Shown here piece after piece: positions 33,110 to 42,520 of a DNA stretch of 64,000 bases. The stretch lies in assembly GCF_014196795.1 (NCBI RefSeq), contig NZ_JACIEJ010000002.1:310001-374000 (forward strand), in the 5' to 3' direction. The translations under genes were made by a program, and so were the position numbers. Under the pieces are notes generated by a model, which did not search any database, was not told the origin of the DNA, and saw nothing but the letters and a program-made list of their open reading frames with translations. Within the stretch, counting starts at the first letter, position 1; each line of letters opens with the position of its first letter. The DNA comes from Sagittula marina. Lineage in GTDB: Bacteria > Pseudomonadota > Alphaproteobacteria > Rhodobacterales > Rhodobacteraceae.

Positions 33110-34369
33110 CTAAATCAAGGTACGCAACATAGCAGTGTTGCTTTGAATGACTGAATTTAGTTCCACAACACGCGCAAGCCGCTGTTCCAATTCGTCCTGA
33201 CAGTCGTCAAGTTGTTCAACAATCCCTGACAAAGCCGTTCCGGAGTTGTTCAGCGCCGCGCTTTCAATTTTACACATCATCCGCGTGCTCGACAGGCCAG
33301 TGACATATCGTTTCATGTCAAGAACGCTGCGTGCAAAACGGCGCGCTTCGGTTTCGACCTCTCCCAAGACCGAGGCGGTCTCGCCAAGAAACTTTTGACG
33401 GACTTGGTCGCAGAAATCCGCTTCATTCGCCAAATCCACCCCATCGTAAGAGGCCTCTGCAGATTTGCCATCTTCTTGTTTAAACAAATCGCTCATCTCT
33501 TTTTCGAACTCTGTCGCGAAGCCGAGGAACTGTCCTTTCATGATCGCATCGCGGATCCGGGCAAAGACGCAAGTGTCGCCCTCAACAAAGGTATCGACCC
33601 AAGCCGACATATCCTCAAGCATCTGGCTATAATTCACGGAGATTGCGCTGATCGGGCCGCCAGCGCTTTCGAGCCGCGAAGCGATGATCCGCATGTTCAT
33701 AGGCACTGTTCGGATGGCTTTGAAAGCTTCCGTCATCTCCGTAGTTTCCACGTGCACTTGCGTGATCGCTCGCGACATATCCAGAAACCGCCGCTGGAAC
33801 GGATCCAGGTTTCGACCCAGTTGCGTGGTGCGTGCCTCAGCTTCCATCGCCAAGGCATGGCTCTGGAAAGCGTCATAACTAGCGTAGCCTGCTGCTCGGA
33901 TCTCGGCAAGCAAGGCAGCAGCGCTCGCGGCCGGTTTGAGACCTTCCTCGTTCTCGCGCTTTAGCAGCCTTTTATAAATCTGCTCCACATTTTCACGCAG
34001 CGGCGAACTTGGCTTCAGACGGGTTGAAACGTATCCGCCGTCGACCGGGCACAGCAGCGCAAAAACCCAGTAATAGCGCCCGTTTTTACAACGGTTTTTC
34101 ACGTAGCCGCCAGTGGGTATACCCTCCTTCAGACGTCCCCAGATCAGTTCATAGACGCCTTTTGGCATGTCCGGATGACGCACAAGTTTATGCGGCGCCT
34201 CCAACATTTCATCGCGCTCATAGCCCGACACACGTTGAAAGACGCTGTTGACTGCCTTGATAACTCCGCGATCATCGGTGCGAGAGTAAATCAATTCGGA
34301 CAGGTGAAACTGCGCTTCAGAACCCGAGTACGAGCTGTCCGCAGCGAATAGGGGTGTATGTTCCGTCAT
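33110..34369 (-). CDS. PAS-domain sensor protein with atypical MCP-like C-terminus (copy 1)
   Basis: 419 residues without membrane segments. The N-terminal PAS domain is of the Aer type (SGYERDEMLEAPHKLVRHPDMPKG, residues about 48-71), usually associated with redox or oxygen sensing. The helical C-terminal half carries TVPMNMRIIASRLESAGG and the following segment, which resembles the tip of a chemoreceptor signalling hairpin but is not the classical sequence. It ends with a coiled coil. It probably works in the cytoplasm with the tandem paralogue at 34445-35695. No kinase or output domain is fused to it. Confidence 0.8.
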   Translation of the reverse strand: MTEHTPLFAADSSYSGSEAQFHLSELIYSRTDDRGVIKAVNSVFQRVSGYERDEMLEAPHKLVRHPDMPKGVYELIWGRLKEGIPTGGYVKNRCKNGRYYWVFALLCPVDGGYVSTRLKPSSPLRENVEQIYKRLLKRENEEGLKPAASAAALLAEIRAAGYASYDAFQSHALAMEAEARTTQLGRNLDPFQRRFLDMSRAITQVHVETTEMTEAFKAIRTVPMNMRIIASRLESAGGPISAISVNYSQMLEDMSAWVDTFVEGDTCVFARIRDAIMKGQFLGFATEFEKEMSDLFKQEDGKSAEASYDGVDLANEADFCDQVRQKFLGETASVLGEVETEARRFARSVLDMKRYVTGLSSTRMMCKIESAALNNSGTALSGIVEQLDDCQDELEQRLARVVELNSVIQSNTAMLRTLI

Positions 34370-34444
34370 AGTTTGTCCTCGGGCAGCATCGTTCTGTCCA
34401 GTCTGGCTCAGATCGTTTGAGAAATGATGAATCAGGTGCGTGGC

Positions 34445-35695
34445 TCAGGACATCGAGCGCAGCATAGCGCTGTGGCCCTGTATATTGGAGTTGAGCTCCA
34501 CCACTCGGGCCAGACGACGCTCAATCTCGTTTTGTCGTTCGTCCAGCTGCTCAACGATGCCGTTGAGCGCTGTATCAGAACCGCCCAACGACGCGCTCTC
34601 GATCTTGCACATCATTCGCGTGCTCGAAAGACCGGTTACATAGCGCTTCATGTCCAGAACACTGCGGCTGAGGCGGCGTACTTCGGTTTCGATCCGCTTC
34701 AGGGATTCTTGTGCCTCGTTGTGAAAGACCTCAGCCTCCCGCTCCAACATTTGTTTGTCTTCAAGCAGAGTGGATTTGTCTTCTGCAACCTTGATATCCT
34801 CTGCAAAAAGCGTCGACATCCGGCTTTGCATATCGGCGGCACAGACAAGGAACTGTCCCTGCAAGATTGCCCCTTTTATTCGGGCAAAAGTACAGTTGGG
34901 GCCTTCGGAGAATTCCTTTATCCAAGTCGTCATTTCCTCGAGCATTTGACTGTAGTTTACGGAAATCGCACTGATTGGTCCGCCTACATTCTCTAGTCGA
35001 GAGGCAAGGATCCGCATGTTCATCGGCACTGTGCGGATCGCGCGAATGACCTCGACCAGTCCTTCAACCTCGGCGCCGAGATCGCGGATGGTGTCAGACA
35101 TGGCAAAGTAGCGTTGTAGAACGGCGGTTGGCGCAGTCCCTGTTGCCCTGGCATTCTCCAACATCTCCAGCCGCAGGACGTGCCCCATGAAGGCGTCATA
35201 GTCATGAAAGCCCATGCCACGCACTGCATCCAGCAGGCGCTCGCTGCTTTGAGCCGCAGTCACGCCATCGTTTTGTTCCGCCGCGAGGAGAGATTTGTAG
35301 AGAACTTCCATCTTGTCACGCATGTCGGACAGCGGTTTTGCACGCACCGACAGGTAGCCCTCTTCGGTCGGCCAAGTGATCGCGATGACCCAATAGAAAC
35401 GCCCGTCTTTGGAGCGGTTTTTCACATAGGCGACCATCTTCTTGTCTTGGCCCAAACGCTCCCACTTGAGATGGAATACTCCTTTGGGCATGTCGGGATG
35501 GCGCACCAACTTATGCGGTGCGCCTTTCAGCTCAGATAGTTCGTAGCCGGAAACGCGCTGGAACACCTGATTTCCCGAAATGATCACTCCGCGCTTGTCG
35601 GTGCGCGTGAAAAAGAGTTCGCCCGGTTCAAACGGCACTTCGCCCGCGTGGGTGGAACGGGGTGTGTATGTCAAAGTGCGGTCGTGCTGGCTCAT
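34445..35695 (-). CDS. PAS-domain sensor protein with atypical MCP-like C-terminus (copy 2)
   Basis: 416 residues from the ATG at 35695, preferred because AAGGA lies just upstream; an in-frame ATG at 35746 lacks a site. Same plan as 33110-34369: an Aer-type PAS (SGYELSELKGAPHKLVRHPDMPKG), a helical linker, the TVPMNMRILASRLENVGG tip-like segment and a C-terminal coiled coil (KRYVTGLSSTRMMCKIES in both). The two are tandem duplicates 75 bp apart, probably co-transcribed. A chemotaxis or behavioural role is inferred from family resemblance only. Confidence 0.8.
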   Translation of the reverse strand: MSQHDRTLTYTPRSTHAGEVPFEPGELFFTRTDKRGVIISGNQVFQRVSGYELSELKGAPHKLVRHPDMPKGVFHLKWERLGQDKKMVAYVKNRSKDGRFYWVIAITWPTEEGYLSVRAKPLSDMRDKMEVLYKSLLAAEQNDGVTAAQSSERLLDAVRGMGFHDYDAFMGHVLRLEMLENARATGTAPTAVLQRYFAMSDTIRDLGAEVEGLVEVIRAIRTVPMNMRILASRLENVGGPISAISVNYSQMLEEMTTWIKEFSEGPNCTFARIKGAILQGQFLVCAADMQSRMSTLFAEDIKVAEDKSTLLEDKQMLEREAEVFHNEAQESLKRIETEVRRLSRSVLDMKRYVTGLSSTRMMCKIESASLGGSDTALNGIVEQLDERQNEIERRLARVVELNSNIQGHSAMLRSMS

Positions 35696-35756
35696 GCCGG
35701 GATCCTTGAGTGAGTTTGGCAGAGTATCCACGGGATATCTTTTCAAGGTATGAAGA

Positions 35757-35781
35757 AGGCGGGAACGTTTCCGCTCCCGCC
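35757..35781 (-). terminator. stem-loop after the polyamine-type transporter operon
   Basis: On the minus strand, GGCGGGA pairs with TCCCGCC across a 10-nt loop and TTCTTC follows. It lies 51 nt after the last permease gene (stop at 35832), the expected place for operon termination. Confidence 0.55.
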
Positions 35782-35831
35782 TGCATTTCTGGCTGTAAAT
35801 TTAACGACTTTCTGATCGGTTGGTTAACCGG

Positions 35832-37016
35832 TCATCCCGGGCTCATGCCCCGCAGTCGTTCGGACCGACGGCGCAGCATCTCCACAGTGGTCAGCAACCC
35901 TATGGAAATGACCACAAGAATGGTGGCCGCCGCGAGGATCGTCGGGCTGATCTGTTCGCGCAGACCCGTGAACATCTGCCACGGCAAGGTCTGCAGCTCT
36001 GCCGAGCCAATGAACAGAACAACCACCACCTCGTCAAATGACGTGATAAAGGCGAACAAGGCGCCCGAAATCACACCAGGCAGGATCAGCGGCATCTGAA
36101 CCTTGAAGAATGTGCGCACCGGGTCTGCGCCCATATTCGCCGCGGCGCGCGTGAGCGAATTGTCGAACCCCACCAGCGTCGCCGTCACCGTGATGATCAC
36201 GAAGGGAATGCCCAGCACCGCGTGGGCCAGAACAACGCCCCAGTAGGTGCCCACAAGACCGATCTTCGAGTAGAAGAAATACATGCCGGTGGCCGAGATA
36301 ATCAGCGGCACGATCATCGGCGAGATCAGCACAACCATGATGGCACGCTTGCCCGGCACGTGGCTTTGCGACAGGCCGATGGCCGCCAACGTGCCAAGCG
36401 TCACCGAGATGAACGTCGCCACCGGTGCAATTCGGACCGAGTTCCAAACCGCGCTTGTCCATTCCGAGTTGGTCAGGAAGTCGCGGTAGTGCTTCAGCGA
36501 ATACCCTGCCGGATCAAGGCGCAGCATCTCCGGCGTGAAGGTAAAGAAGTTCTCGGCATTGAAGCTCAACGGCATGACCACGAGGATCGGTGTGATCAGG
36601 AAGACGAGGATCGCCCCGCACAGCGTGCGGAAGGAGTAATGCCACATCACCTGCCCTGCCGTCAGATAAGGCGGCAAGGGCACACGGTAGCGCCCCATGC
36701 CAACCCAGTAGATCAGCACCCCGAAAATATAGCCAAAGATCGCTCCGACCAGGGCGCCGGGAAGGCCGCTCAAGACAAAGCCGAAAATCGCCATGAGGAC
36801 CACGAGGCCCCACTTCACGGGTTGCTCCAGCTTGGGGTCCAACAGCTCCATCGCAGCGAAGGCGATCGCTGCCAGCAGGACAAAGCCGATGACGACGCCC
36901 AGCGGCACCGATCCGTTCGCCGCGCCGACAAAGACCCCGGCAAAGGCCCCGAATGCCCCCATCACCAAAGCGGTAAAGAGTACGGGCTTTTTCACTGCTT
37001 GTGTTTCAACAGCCAT
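35832..37016 (-). CDS. polyamine-type ABC transporter permease (PotC-like), extended N-terminus
   Basis: 394 residues. The C-terminal two-thirds is a binding-protein-dependent transport permease with the EAA-loop (AAANMGADPVRTFFKVQMPLILPG). The first ~115 residues add three or four membrane helices not found in standard PotC, which has about 260 residues. It is the last gene of the operon, 3 nt after the partner permease. With the ATPase, binding protein and PotB-like protein it would import a cationic or small organic solute. The substrate is inferred from family only. Confidence 0.88.
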   Translation of the reverse strand: MAVETQAVKKPVLFTALVMGAFGAFAGVFVGAANGSVPLGVVIGFVLLAAIAFAAMELLDPKLEQPVKWGLVVLMAIFGFVLSGLPGALVGAIFGYIFGVLIYWVGMGRYRVPLPPYLTAGQVMWHYSFRTLCGAILVFLITPILVVMPLSFNAENFFTFTPEMLRLDPAGYSLKHYRDFLTNSEWTSAVWNSVRIAPVATFISVTLGTLAAIGLSQSHVPGKRAIMVVLISPMIVPLIISATGMYFFYSKIGLVGTYWGVVLAHAVLGIPFVIITVTATLVGFDNSLTRAAANMGADPVRTFFKVQMPLILPGVISGALFAFITSFDEVVVVLFIGSAELQTLPWQMFTGLREQISPTILAAATILVVISIGLLTTVEMLRRRSERLRGMSPG

Positions 37017-37019
37017 GGA

Positions 37020-38720
37020 TCAGCCCCCCAGCTTCACGTTGTCGATGCCGACGATCTTGTCGTAGGCCCAGTAAAGGATCAGCACCACCGCCAGCAGGAT
37101 CGTCCCAAGCGCAGCCGCAAGGCCCCAGTTGAGCGACGAGGAGATGTGGTAGGCAATCCGGTTCGAGATGAAGGTACCCGTTGTGCCGCCGACGATTTCC
37201 GGCGTGATGTAGTAACCGATCGCCAGGATGAAGACGAGGATCGACCCCGCGCCGATGCCCGGCACCGATTGCGGGAAGTAGACCCGCCAGAAGGCCGTCC
37301 AGTTTGTCGCGCCCAGCGATTTCGCCGCACGGACGTAATAGGGCGGGATCGTGGACATCACCGAATACATCGGCAGGATCATGAACGGCAGAAGAATATG
37401 CGTCATGGCGATGATCGTACCAAGCTGGTTGTTGATCATGACCAATCGGTTGTCATCCGCGATCAGACCGATCCAGACCAGCACGTCGTTGATGACACCC
37501 TGCTGTTGCAGCATCACCTTCCAGGCAGAAGTACGCACCAGAAGCGATGTCCAGAACGGTAGCAAGACGAGGATCATCAACAGGTTGGCCGTGCGCGCCG
37601 GCAAGTTCGACAGCAGGAAGGCCACCGGATAGGACAGCGCGATGCAGCTGAACGTGATGACCAGCGACATGAACATCGTGCGTTTGAACAAAATACCGTA
37701 GATCCGCTCATCTTCATCCCGCAGGGCAGGACCGTCCGGCGTTTTCTGCATGTCGACGGAGTTCAGGAAGTACCCACTGGTGTAATCAGGCGAATACATC
37801 TTGATGGTTTGCCAGACGACCGGGTCCATCCAGTCCTTGTCGATATCCTCGAAAACGGCCTTGAGGTCCGCCGTCTCAAACTCCGGCGAGTCCACAAGAG
37901 CATCGGCGGCAATCAGCATATCGGCGCGCGGCCCAGTGTAGCCTGACACGTCGCCTGCTGCGAGGTCCTCGTAGAGCATGGTATGAACCAGCGTCCACGG
38001 CTCCTCGTTGAAGACGTTGTCTTCTTCCTCGACACGGGTGAACGCCGCGAATTGGCTGTAGGCGTCTGCGGTCCGTGGCAACACCTCGGCGATGCCTTCG
38101 CGCAATTCGAATTTCGGCAGCGGCTGGCCATCTTCCCAAGCGCGTGCCTCTGCCAACCAGGCGTCGGAGCCCATCAGCTCGGCCCAGGGTTCAGCTTCGT
38201 CCCAGTTCTCGTCGAGGTCTTCGAACTGGTCCTTGTACACCTCGCCTATGTCATCCAGCCCACGTCCGGATTTACGGAACAGAGAGGAGACACCGGTCAG
38301 TTCATAGTTCAGACGCGTGCCGAGACGCGTGTGCATCTTGTTCTCGGCGGCGTAGAAAATATCGATGTAGGCGGCCTCGAACACATCGTCGCCGGGCACT
38401 TGCCCGGAGGTGTCGTCCCAGTCCTTCAGCGCTTGGGTCGTGCGCGGCAGAGTGTCGGACACGATCTGGTTTTCGACCGAGCGAAAGAGCATGTCAAAGA
38501 TCGGCGCGATGAAGGTCAGAACAACAAAGATCAGCAACGGCGCGATCATCGCCAGCGCCCGAAGTTTTTGCGCCCGCAGTGCGCGGCCCAGCGATTTCTT
38601 CAGCGGCGTGCCGTCGGCGGCCAACACCGGGCCATCCTTCTTGTCGCTCGCATCGGCGGCGCGCAAGGCGTTGTCCGGTGTGGGCCCGGTGATCTTGTCG
38701 GGATCGGTGGCTGTGTTCAT
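37020..38720 (-). CDS. polyamine-type ABC transporter permease (PotB-like) with large periplasmic insert
   Basis: 566 residues, about twice the usual length of PotB. A cytoplasmic N-terminus and first helix (near 52-75) are followed by roughly 260 acidic residues that should face the periplasm, then the remaining five helices with the EAA-loop (RAAKSLGATNWTAFWRVYFPQSVPG). The start overlaps the DUF1330 stop (ATGA). The insert may contact the binding protein or a receptor. The frame is intact and shows no fusion to a known domain. Confidence 0.88.
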   Translation of the reverse strand: MNTATDPDKITGPTPDNALRAADASDKKDGPVLAADGTPLKKSLGRALRAQKLRALAMIAPLLIFVVLTFIAPIFDMLFRSVENQIVSDTLPRTTQALKDWDDTSGQVPGDDVFEAAYIDIFYAAENKMHTRLGTRLNYELTGVSSLFRKSGRGLDDIGEVYKDQFEDLDENWDEAEPWAELMGSDAWLAEARAWEDGQPLPKFELREGIAEVLPRTADAYSQFAAFTRVEEEDNVFNEEPWTLVHTMLYEDLAAGDVSGYTGPRADMLIAADALVDSPEFETADLKAVFEDIDKDWMDPVVWQTIKMYSPDYTSGYFLNSVDMQKTPDGPALRDEDERIYGILFKRTMFMSLVITFSCIALSYPVAFLLSNLPARTANLLMILVLLPFWTSLLVRTSAWKVMLQQQGVINDVLVWIGLIADDNRLVMINNQLGTIIAMTHILLPFMILPMYSVMSTIPPYYVRAAKSLGATNWTAFWRVYFPQSVPGIGAGSILVFILAIGYYITPEIVGGTTGTFISNRIAYHISSSLNWGLAAALGTILLAVVLILYWAYDKIVGIDNVKLGG

Positions 38721-39007
38721 TCTACGCCCTCCACGACGAGGATCACGCTGTCGGCCGTATTATGGCGAATCCGCGCAACCTCTTGATATTCTGGATCATT
38801 GTAGGCGGCGAGCGCCTCCGCATAGGTGGGGAACTCGATGACGACATGGCGGTCGTGAGCGGTGCCCTCGACCACTTGCGACTGGCCGCCGCGAACAACG
38901 AAACGGCCCCCAAGCTTGTCTAGGATCGGCGTGTCCCGTTCCACATACTCGCGGTACGCGTCCGGGTCCTTCACGGTGATATGGCCGATGATATAGCCCT
39001 TGGGCAT
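38717..39007 (-). CDS. DUF1330 family protein
   Basis: 96 residues from the ATG at 39007; a GTG nine bases upstream is also in frame. MPKGYIIGHITVKDPDAYREY at the N-terminus and VIEFPTYAEALAAYNDPEYQE in the middle match the DUF1330 ferredoxin-like dimeric alpha-beta barrel family. The function is unknown. It is embedded between the binding-protein and permease genes, so it may be involved in metabolism of the imported solute. Confidence 0.88.
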   Translation of the reverse strand: MPKGYIIGHITVKDPDAYREYVERDTPILDKLGGRFVVRGGQSQVVEGTAHDRHVVIEFPTYAEALAAYNDPEYQEVARIRHNTADSVILVVEGVE

Positions 39008-39111
39008 CTGTCCCACCCTGTTTTTTTGTCGTTGCCCCGAGGCGGAAACGTGGCCCGCCTCGGGTGATGTCAGTGCGCAGGTCGAAGGTTATCCGACCCG
39101 CAGAAAGCGCC

Positions 39112-40206
39112 TTACTGCGCCAGCCACGCCTGGAATTTCGCGTCGATATCGTCGCGGTAGTCAGCCCAGAACTCGTAGTTGTACAGGAAGGTGTTGCCAG
39201 CGTTCGCCGGATCGGTCGGCATGTGCATCTTCATGTCTTCCGGCACCTTCGGTGCGGAGGACGAACGGGCCGGACCGTAAGAGATGTACTTTGCCTGATC
39301 GGCCAGACGCTGGGTGTCGGTTGCGAATTTCACAAAATCCATCACACGCGCCAGACGCTCCTCGGGCAGGTCCGCCGGGATGATCCAACCGTCAAGGTCG
39401 AACACCTGCGCGTCCCACATCATGCCGATGGGCTGGTCTTGTTCCACGATCGCGGAATACAGGCGACCGTTGTAGGTGGAGCCCATGAAGACTTCGCCAT
39501 CTGCCAACAGCTGGGGCGTGTCCGCGCCCGCCGACCACCAGATCACATCGTCCTTGATGGTGTCGAGTTTGGCCAGCGCCTGGTCCTGACCTTCTTCGGT
39601 CTCCAGCACGTCGTAGACGTCGTCCTTGGCCACGCCATCACACAGCAGCGCCCATTCCATGTTGTTGATCGGACGCTTTTCCAGCGCGCGCTTGCCCGGA
39701 TAGGTTTCCAGATCGAAGACCGAGCAGATGTCGGAGGGCGCTTCTGCGCCTTCGGGCACCAGATCGGTGCGGTAGCCGAAGGTGGTCGAATACACGATCT
39801 GCGGGATATAGCAGTCGGACACGATCAGGTCGCCAAAGTCGTCAGACGCGTCAGAGCCGTCGTCGCCCTGTGCCAGCACCTCGTCGTGGTCGATTTCCAT
39901 CGCCAGACCTTCGTCGCACAGGCGGATTGCGTCAGATGCAACGACGTCCACGAGATCCCAGGTCACGTTGCCCGCTTCGTTCATGGCGCGCAGCTTTGCC
40001 ACCGCCTCGTTGGAGGACTCATCCCAGGAGACCGAAACTTCCGGGTGCATCTCCAGGTAGGGGACGACGTAGGCTTCTTGCTGCGAATTCTGATAGGCAC
40101 CGCCCCAGCTGACGAGTGTCATGCTGTCAGCCATGTCCTGCGCCATCGCGCCAGTGGCTGCGACTGTCAGAGCCGTGGAGGCCATGAGTGTTTTGGTGAT
40201 TTTCAT
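39112..40206 (-). CDS. extracellular solute-binding protein, polyamine family
   Basis: 364 residues starting at the second of two nearby ATGs (40206), because GGGAG is then 7 nt away; the first ATG (40212) sits too close. A signal peptide ends near GAMAQD. The mature protein resembles PotD/PotF-type binding proteins: LVSWGGAYQNSQQEAYVVPY, then WDLVDVVASDA, and WWSAGADTPQLLADGEVFMGSTYNGR. It delivers the solute to the permease pair downstream. Clusters of acidic residues are consistent with binding a cation. Confidence 0.9.
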   Translation of the reverse strand: MKITKTLMASTALTVAATGAMAQDMADSMTLVSWGGAYQNSQQEAYVVPYLEMHPEVSVSWDESSNEAVAKLRAMNEAGNVTWDLVDVVASDAIRLCDEGLAMEIDHDEVLAQGDDGSDASDDFGDLIVSDCYIPQIVYSTTFGYRTDLVPEGAEAPSDICSVFDLETYPGKRALEKRPINNMEWALLCDGVAKDDVYDVLETEEGQDQALAKLDTIKDDVIWWSAGADTPQLLADGEVFMGSTYNGRLYSAIVEQDQPIGMMWDAQVFDLDGWIIPADLPEERLARVMDFVKFATDTQRLADQAKYISYGPARSSSAPKVPEDMKMHMPTDPANAGNTFLYNYEFWADYRDDIDAKFQAWLAQ

Positions 40207-40326
40207 CTTCATTCTCCCATTGCGCAATCCGATCCGCGGGGGACCGTCTTGCTGTTCACGCGGCGCAGGCGTTGTCGCCGGTCCGCGTTTGGGGTGTCCG
40301 GGCCTATTGCCCGACCCCCATTTAAC

Positions 40327-40353
40327 GGCGGGGCAGCGGTGGACCGCCCCGCC
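40327..40353. other. stem-loop between ATPase and binding-protein genes
   Basis: GGCGGGGC and GCCCCGCC flank an 11-nt loop inside a 279-bp gap between the ATPase stop (40486) and the binding-protein start (40206). No T tract follows. It may protect or attenuate mRNA so that the binding protein is made in excess; the gap is long enough for a separate promoter. Confidence 0.45.
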
Positions 40354-40485
40354 AGATCGCATCACAACGCCTGGCCCGACAGTGTGCCGTTCCGGGGTGT
40401 GTGCCGCGCGGTCCGTAGAACCGTGCGGTGTATGAAGTGGGCCGATCGGTGCGGCAGGTATGGCGCTAAACGCGTCATCAGCACC

Positions 40486-41589
40486 TTAGGGGGCGTCCAG
40501 CGCCCGGCAATCGCTCGGCAGCCAGCCGATCTCAATCATGCTGCCCGGTGTCATCCGGATCTGATCCGGGGCGTTGCGGGTCTTGATCACAAAGTCATCG
40601 CGTCCCGCGACGCGCAGCCGGGTGCGGAAGATGTCGCCCATGTAGACGAACTCCAGCACTTCGGCCTTCAAGGTGTGAGCCCCCTCTTGCAGGCGCTCCT
40701 TGTTCACTTCGACCCGCTCGGGCCGGATGGAGACCTGCGTGCGCTCTCCCACCTTGGTCACGTTGACAGGTGTCGCATCAATCGTCTCGCCGCCGTCCAG
40801 CTTGACCACGCAGTGATCGCCCCGGATCTCGGCAATGGTGCCTTCGAGCGTGTTGTTCTCGCCGATAAACTGCGCGACAAAACTGTTCTGCGGCTGTTCG
40901 TACAGCTCATCGGGCGGCGCAAGTTGCTGGATGCGGCCATCGTTGAACACGGCCACACGGTCGGACATGGTCAGCGCTTCGGTCTGGTCGTGCGTCACGT
41001 AAACGGTCGTGATCCCAAGGCTGTGCGCCAGATTGGTGATCTCGAACTGCATGTGTTCCCGCAGCTGTTTGTCCAGCGCGCCCAGCGGCTCGTCCATCAA
41101 GACCAGCTCAGGCTCGAACACCAGGGCGCGGGCCAGGGCGATCCGCTGTTGCTGACCGCCAGACATCTGCGCCGGACGACGGCCACCGAATGCGCCCATC
41201 TGGACCATGTCCAGCGCGCGCTTCACTTTGGCCTCGCGGTCGGACTTGCCCATCTTGCGGACTTCGAGCGGGAAGGAGAGGTTTTCCGCGACGGTCATGT
41301 GAGGGAAAAGCGCATAGTTCTGAAAAACCATGCCTATGCCGCGTTTATGCGGCGGAATGTTGTTGATGCTGACGCCGTCCAGCTTTATCTCGCCGTGGGT
41401 GGCTGTCTCGAACCCGGCCAGCATCATCAGACAGGTGGTTTTGCCGGACCCGGACGGGCCGAGCATGGTCAGGAACTCACCTTTCGGCAAAGAGAGATTG
41501 AGGTCCTTTACGACAAGCGTTTCGCCATCGTAACTTTTCTGAACGCGCTCAAAAGCGACGAACGCATCGCCGTTCGATCCATCAGCCAA
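40486..41589 (-). CDS. polyamine-type ABC transporter ATPase (PotA-like)
   Basis: 367 residues from a TTG at 41589 with GGGAG eight nt upstream; no ATG stands near the conserved beginning, although the frame extends upstream to 41676. Walker A GPSGSGKTT, Q loop QNYALFPHMTVAENL, signature MSGGQQQRIALARAL, Walker B LVLMDEPLGALD, switch HDQTEA, and a C-terminal TOBE domain (VSIRPERVEV). It energises import by the downstream binding protein and permeases. It is the first gene of the operon. Confidence 0.92.
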   Translation of the reverse strand: MADGSNGDAFVAFERVQKSYDGETLVVKDLNLSLPKGEFLTMLGPSGSGKTTCLMMLAGFETATHGEIKLDGVSINNIPPHKRGIGMVFQNYALFPHMTVAENLSFPLEVRKMGKSDREAKVKRALDMVQMGAFGGRRPAQMSGGQQQRIALARALVFEPELVLMDEPLGALDKQLREHMQFEITNLAHSLGITTVYVTHDQTEALTMSDRVAVFNDGRIQQLAPPDELYEQPQNSFVAQFIGENNTLEGTIAEIRGDHCVVKLDGGETIDATPVNVTKVGERTQVSIRPERVEVNKERLQEGAHTLKAEVLEFVYMGDIFRTRLRVAGRDDFVIKTRNAPDQIRMTPGSMIEIGWLPSDCRALDAP

Positions 41590-42001
41590 AGGGTGGCTCC
41601 CTGTGTTGTGTCCCGCGGATTTTCCCGCTGTGCTTTGTCTCAGACTAAACCGCACCGAGACGCTAACTGCAAGCATCTCCGCGAAACTCGCCTAATCATA
41701 CAGCATTTGCGGCGCATTCGGGCAGGAAAGCGGCGCGACACAAGACTTTTGACAGGTCAAATGGAGCTTTGCAGGACAATGTACTGCAACGGCCGTTTCG
41801 GGATGGCCGGCGACAGAGGACCATTCAAGGCCGATTTTCAGCGCAGCCGGCCGATTTCAGGGCGATCCGGCCTTCCCGAATTCAAAAGACGCCTGAAATA
41901 CGGGCAGCTGGAAAGCCGCGGCGCCGAAAGTCATATCACTTGGATCAATGCCGCATTTCTTTCGGAAATCAGCCAAAATAGCTGCCGATTCGGGCCTCCG
42001 G
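41590..42001. other. intergenic stretch, no supported gene
   Basis: 412 bases between the PotA-like start and the L,D-transpeptidase-like stop, both on the minus strand. It must hold the transporter promoter. A-rich and C-poor segments occur near 41630-41700, but no clear box or repeat was recognised. Open frames crossing it are antisense continuations. Confidence 0.5.
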
Positions 42002-42520
42002 TCAGCGTGTTGCCAGCGCGTCGGGCACAACCAGACGAGTCGCCAGCGTGACGTTCCTGGCAATCGTCAACAGGTGGTCCGGCCGAAACGCCACACAGCC
42101 CTCTGTCGGGTATCCCGGCCTGCGCCACCGATGAATGAAGATCGCGGAGCCCCTGCCCCTCTGTGCGAATGGCCAGTTCCAATCCGTCAGCAGCACCAGA
42201 TCATAAAGCGGATCGGCGCGCCGCAGCCTTTCGTGGCTGTGCGGATACGGCGCGCGAACCATAAGATTGTAGTTTTTGTCCCGCAGGTCATCGGACCACA
42301 GATCACCAGGCCGGATTGGCACCGCCCAATCGGTGGGCGGGGCCATTCGGTCAGGGCGATAAAGCAGTCCGGTGATGCGGTGCACGCCAACGGGGGTCGC
42401 TCCGTCGCCCTCGCGCTTGTCGGCGCGGACACCGCCTTTGCCATATGTGCAGGGCCAGTGCTGGCCCATGAAGCGCAATCCACGCCGGGTCAGCACCATA
42501 TCCTGCGTCTTGAGGCTCAT
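42002..42520 (-). CDS. L,D-transpeptidase (YkuD) family protein
   Basis: 172 residues with the YkuD-type catalytic pattern: [16 protein letters not shown], with His and Cys in the H-x(n)-EGCVA arrangement. [19 protein letters not shown] at the N-terminus is also typical of the stand-alone family. It has no obvious signal peptide, so its location is uncertain. It would act on peptidoglycan stem peptides or a related amide. The start overlaps the LLM oxidoreductase stop, so the two genes are coupled. Confidence 0.85.
   Translation of the reverse strand: MSLKTQDMVLTRRGLRFMGQHWPCTYGKGGVRADKREGDGATPVGVHRITGLLYRPDRMAPPTDWAVPIRPGDLWSDDLRDKNYNLMVRAPYPHSHERLRRADPLYDLVLLTDWNWPFAQRGRGSAIFIHRWRRPGYPTEGCVAFRPDHLLTIARNVTLATRLVVPDALATR

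Noticed and set aside
39064-42051. A 995-codon open frame on the plus strand
   Set aside because: It is antisense to the binding protein and ATPase genes, has a composition typical of high-GC shadow frames (His, Arg and Gln runs) and no family motif.
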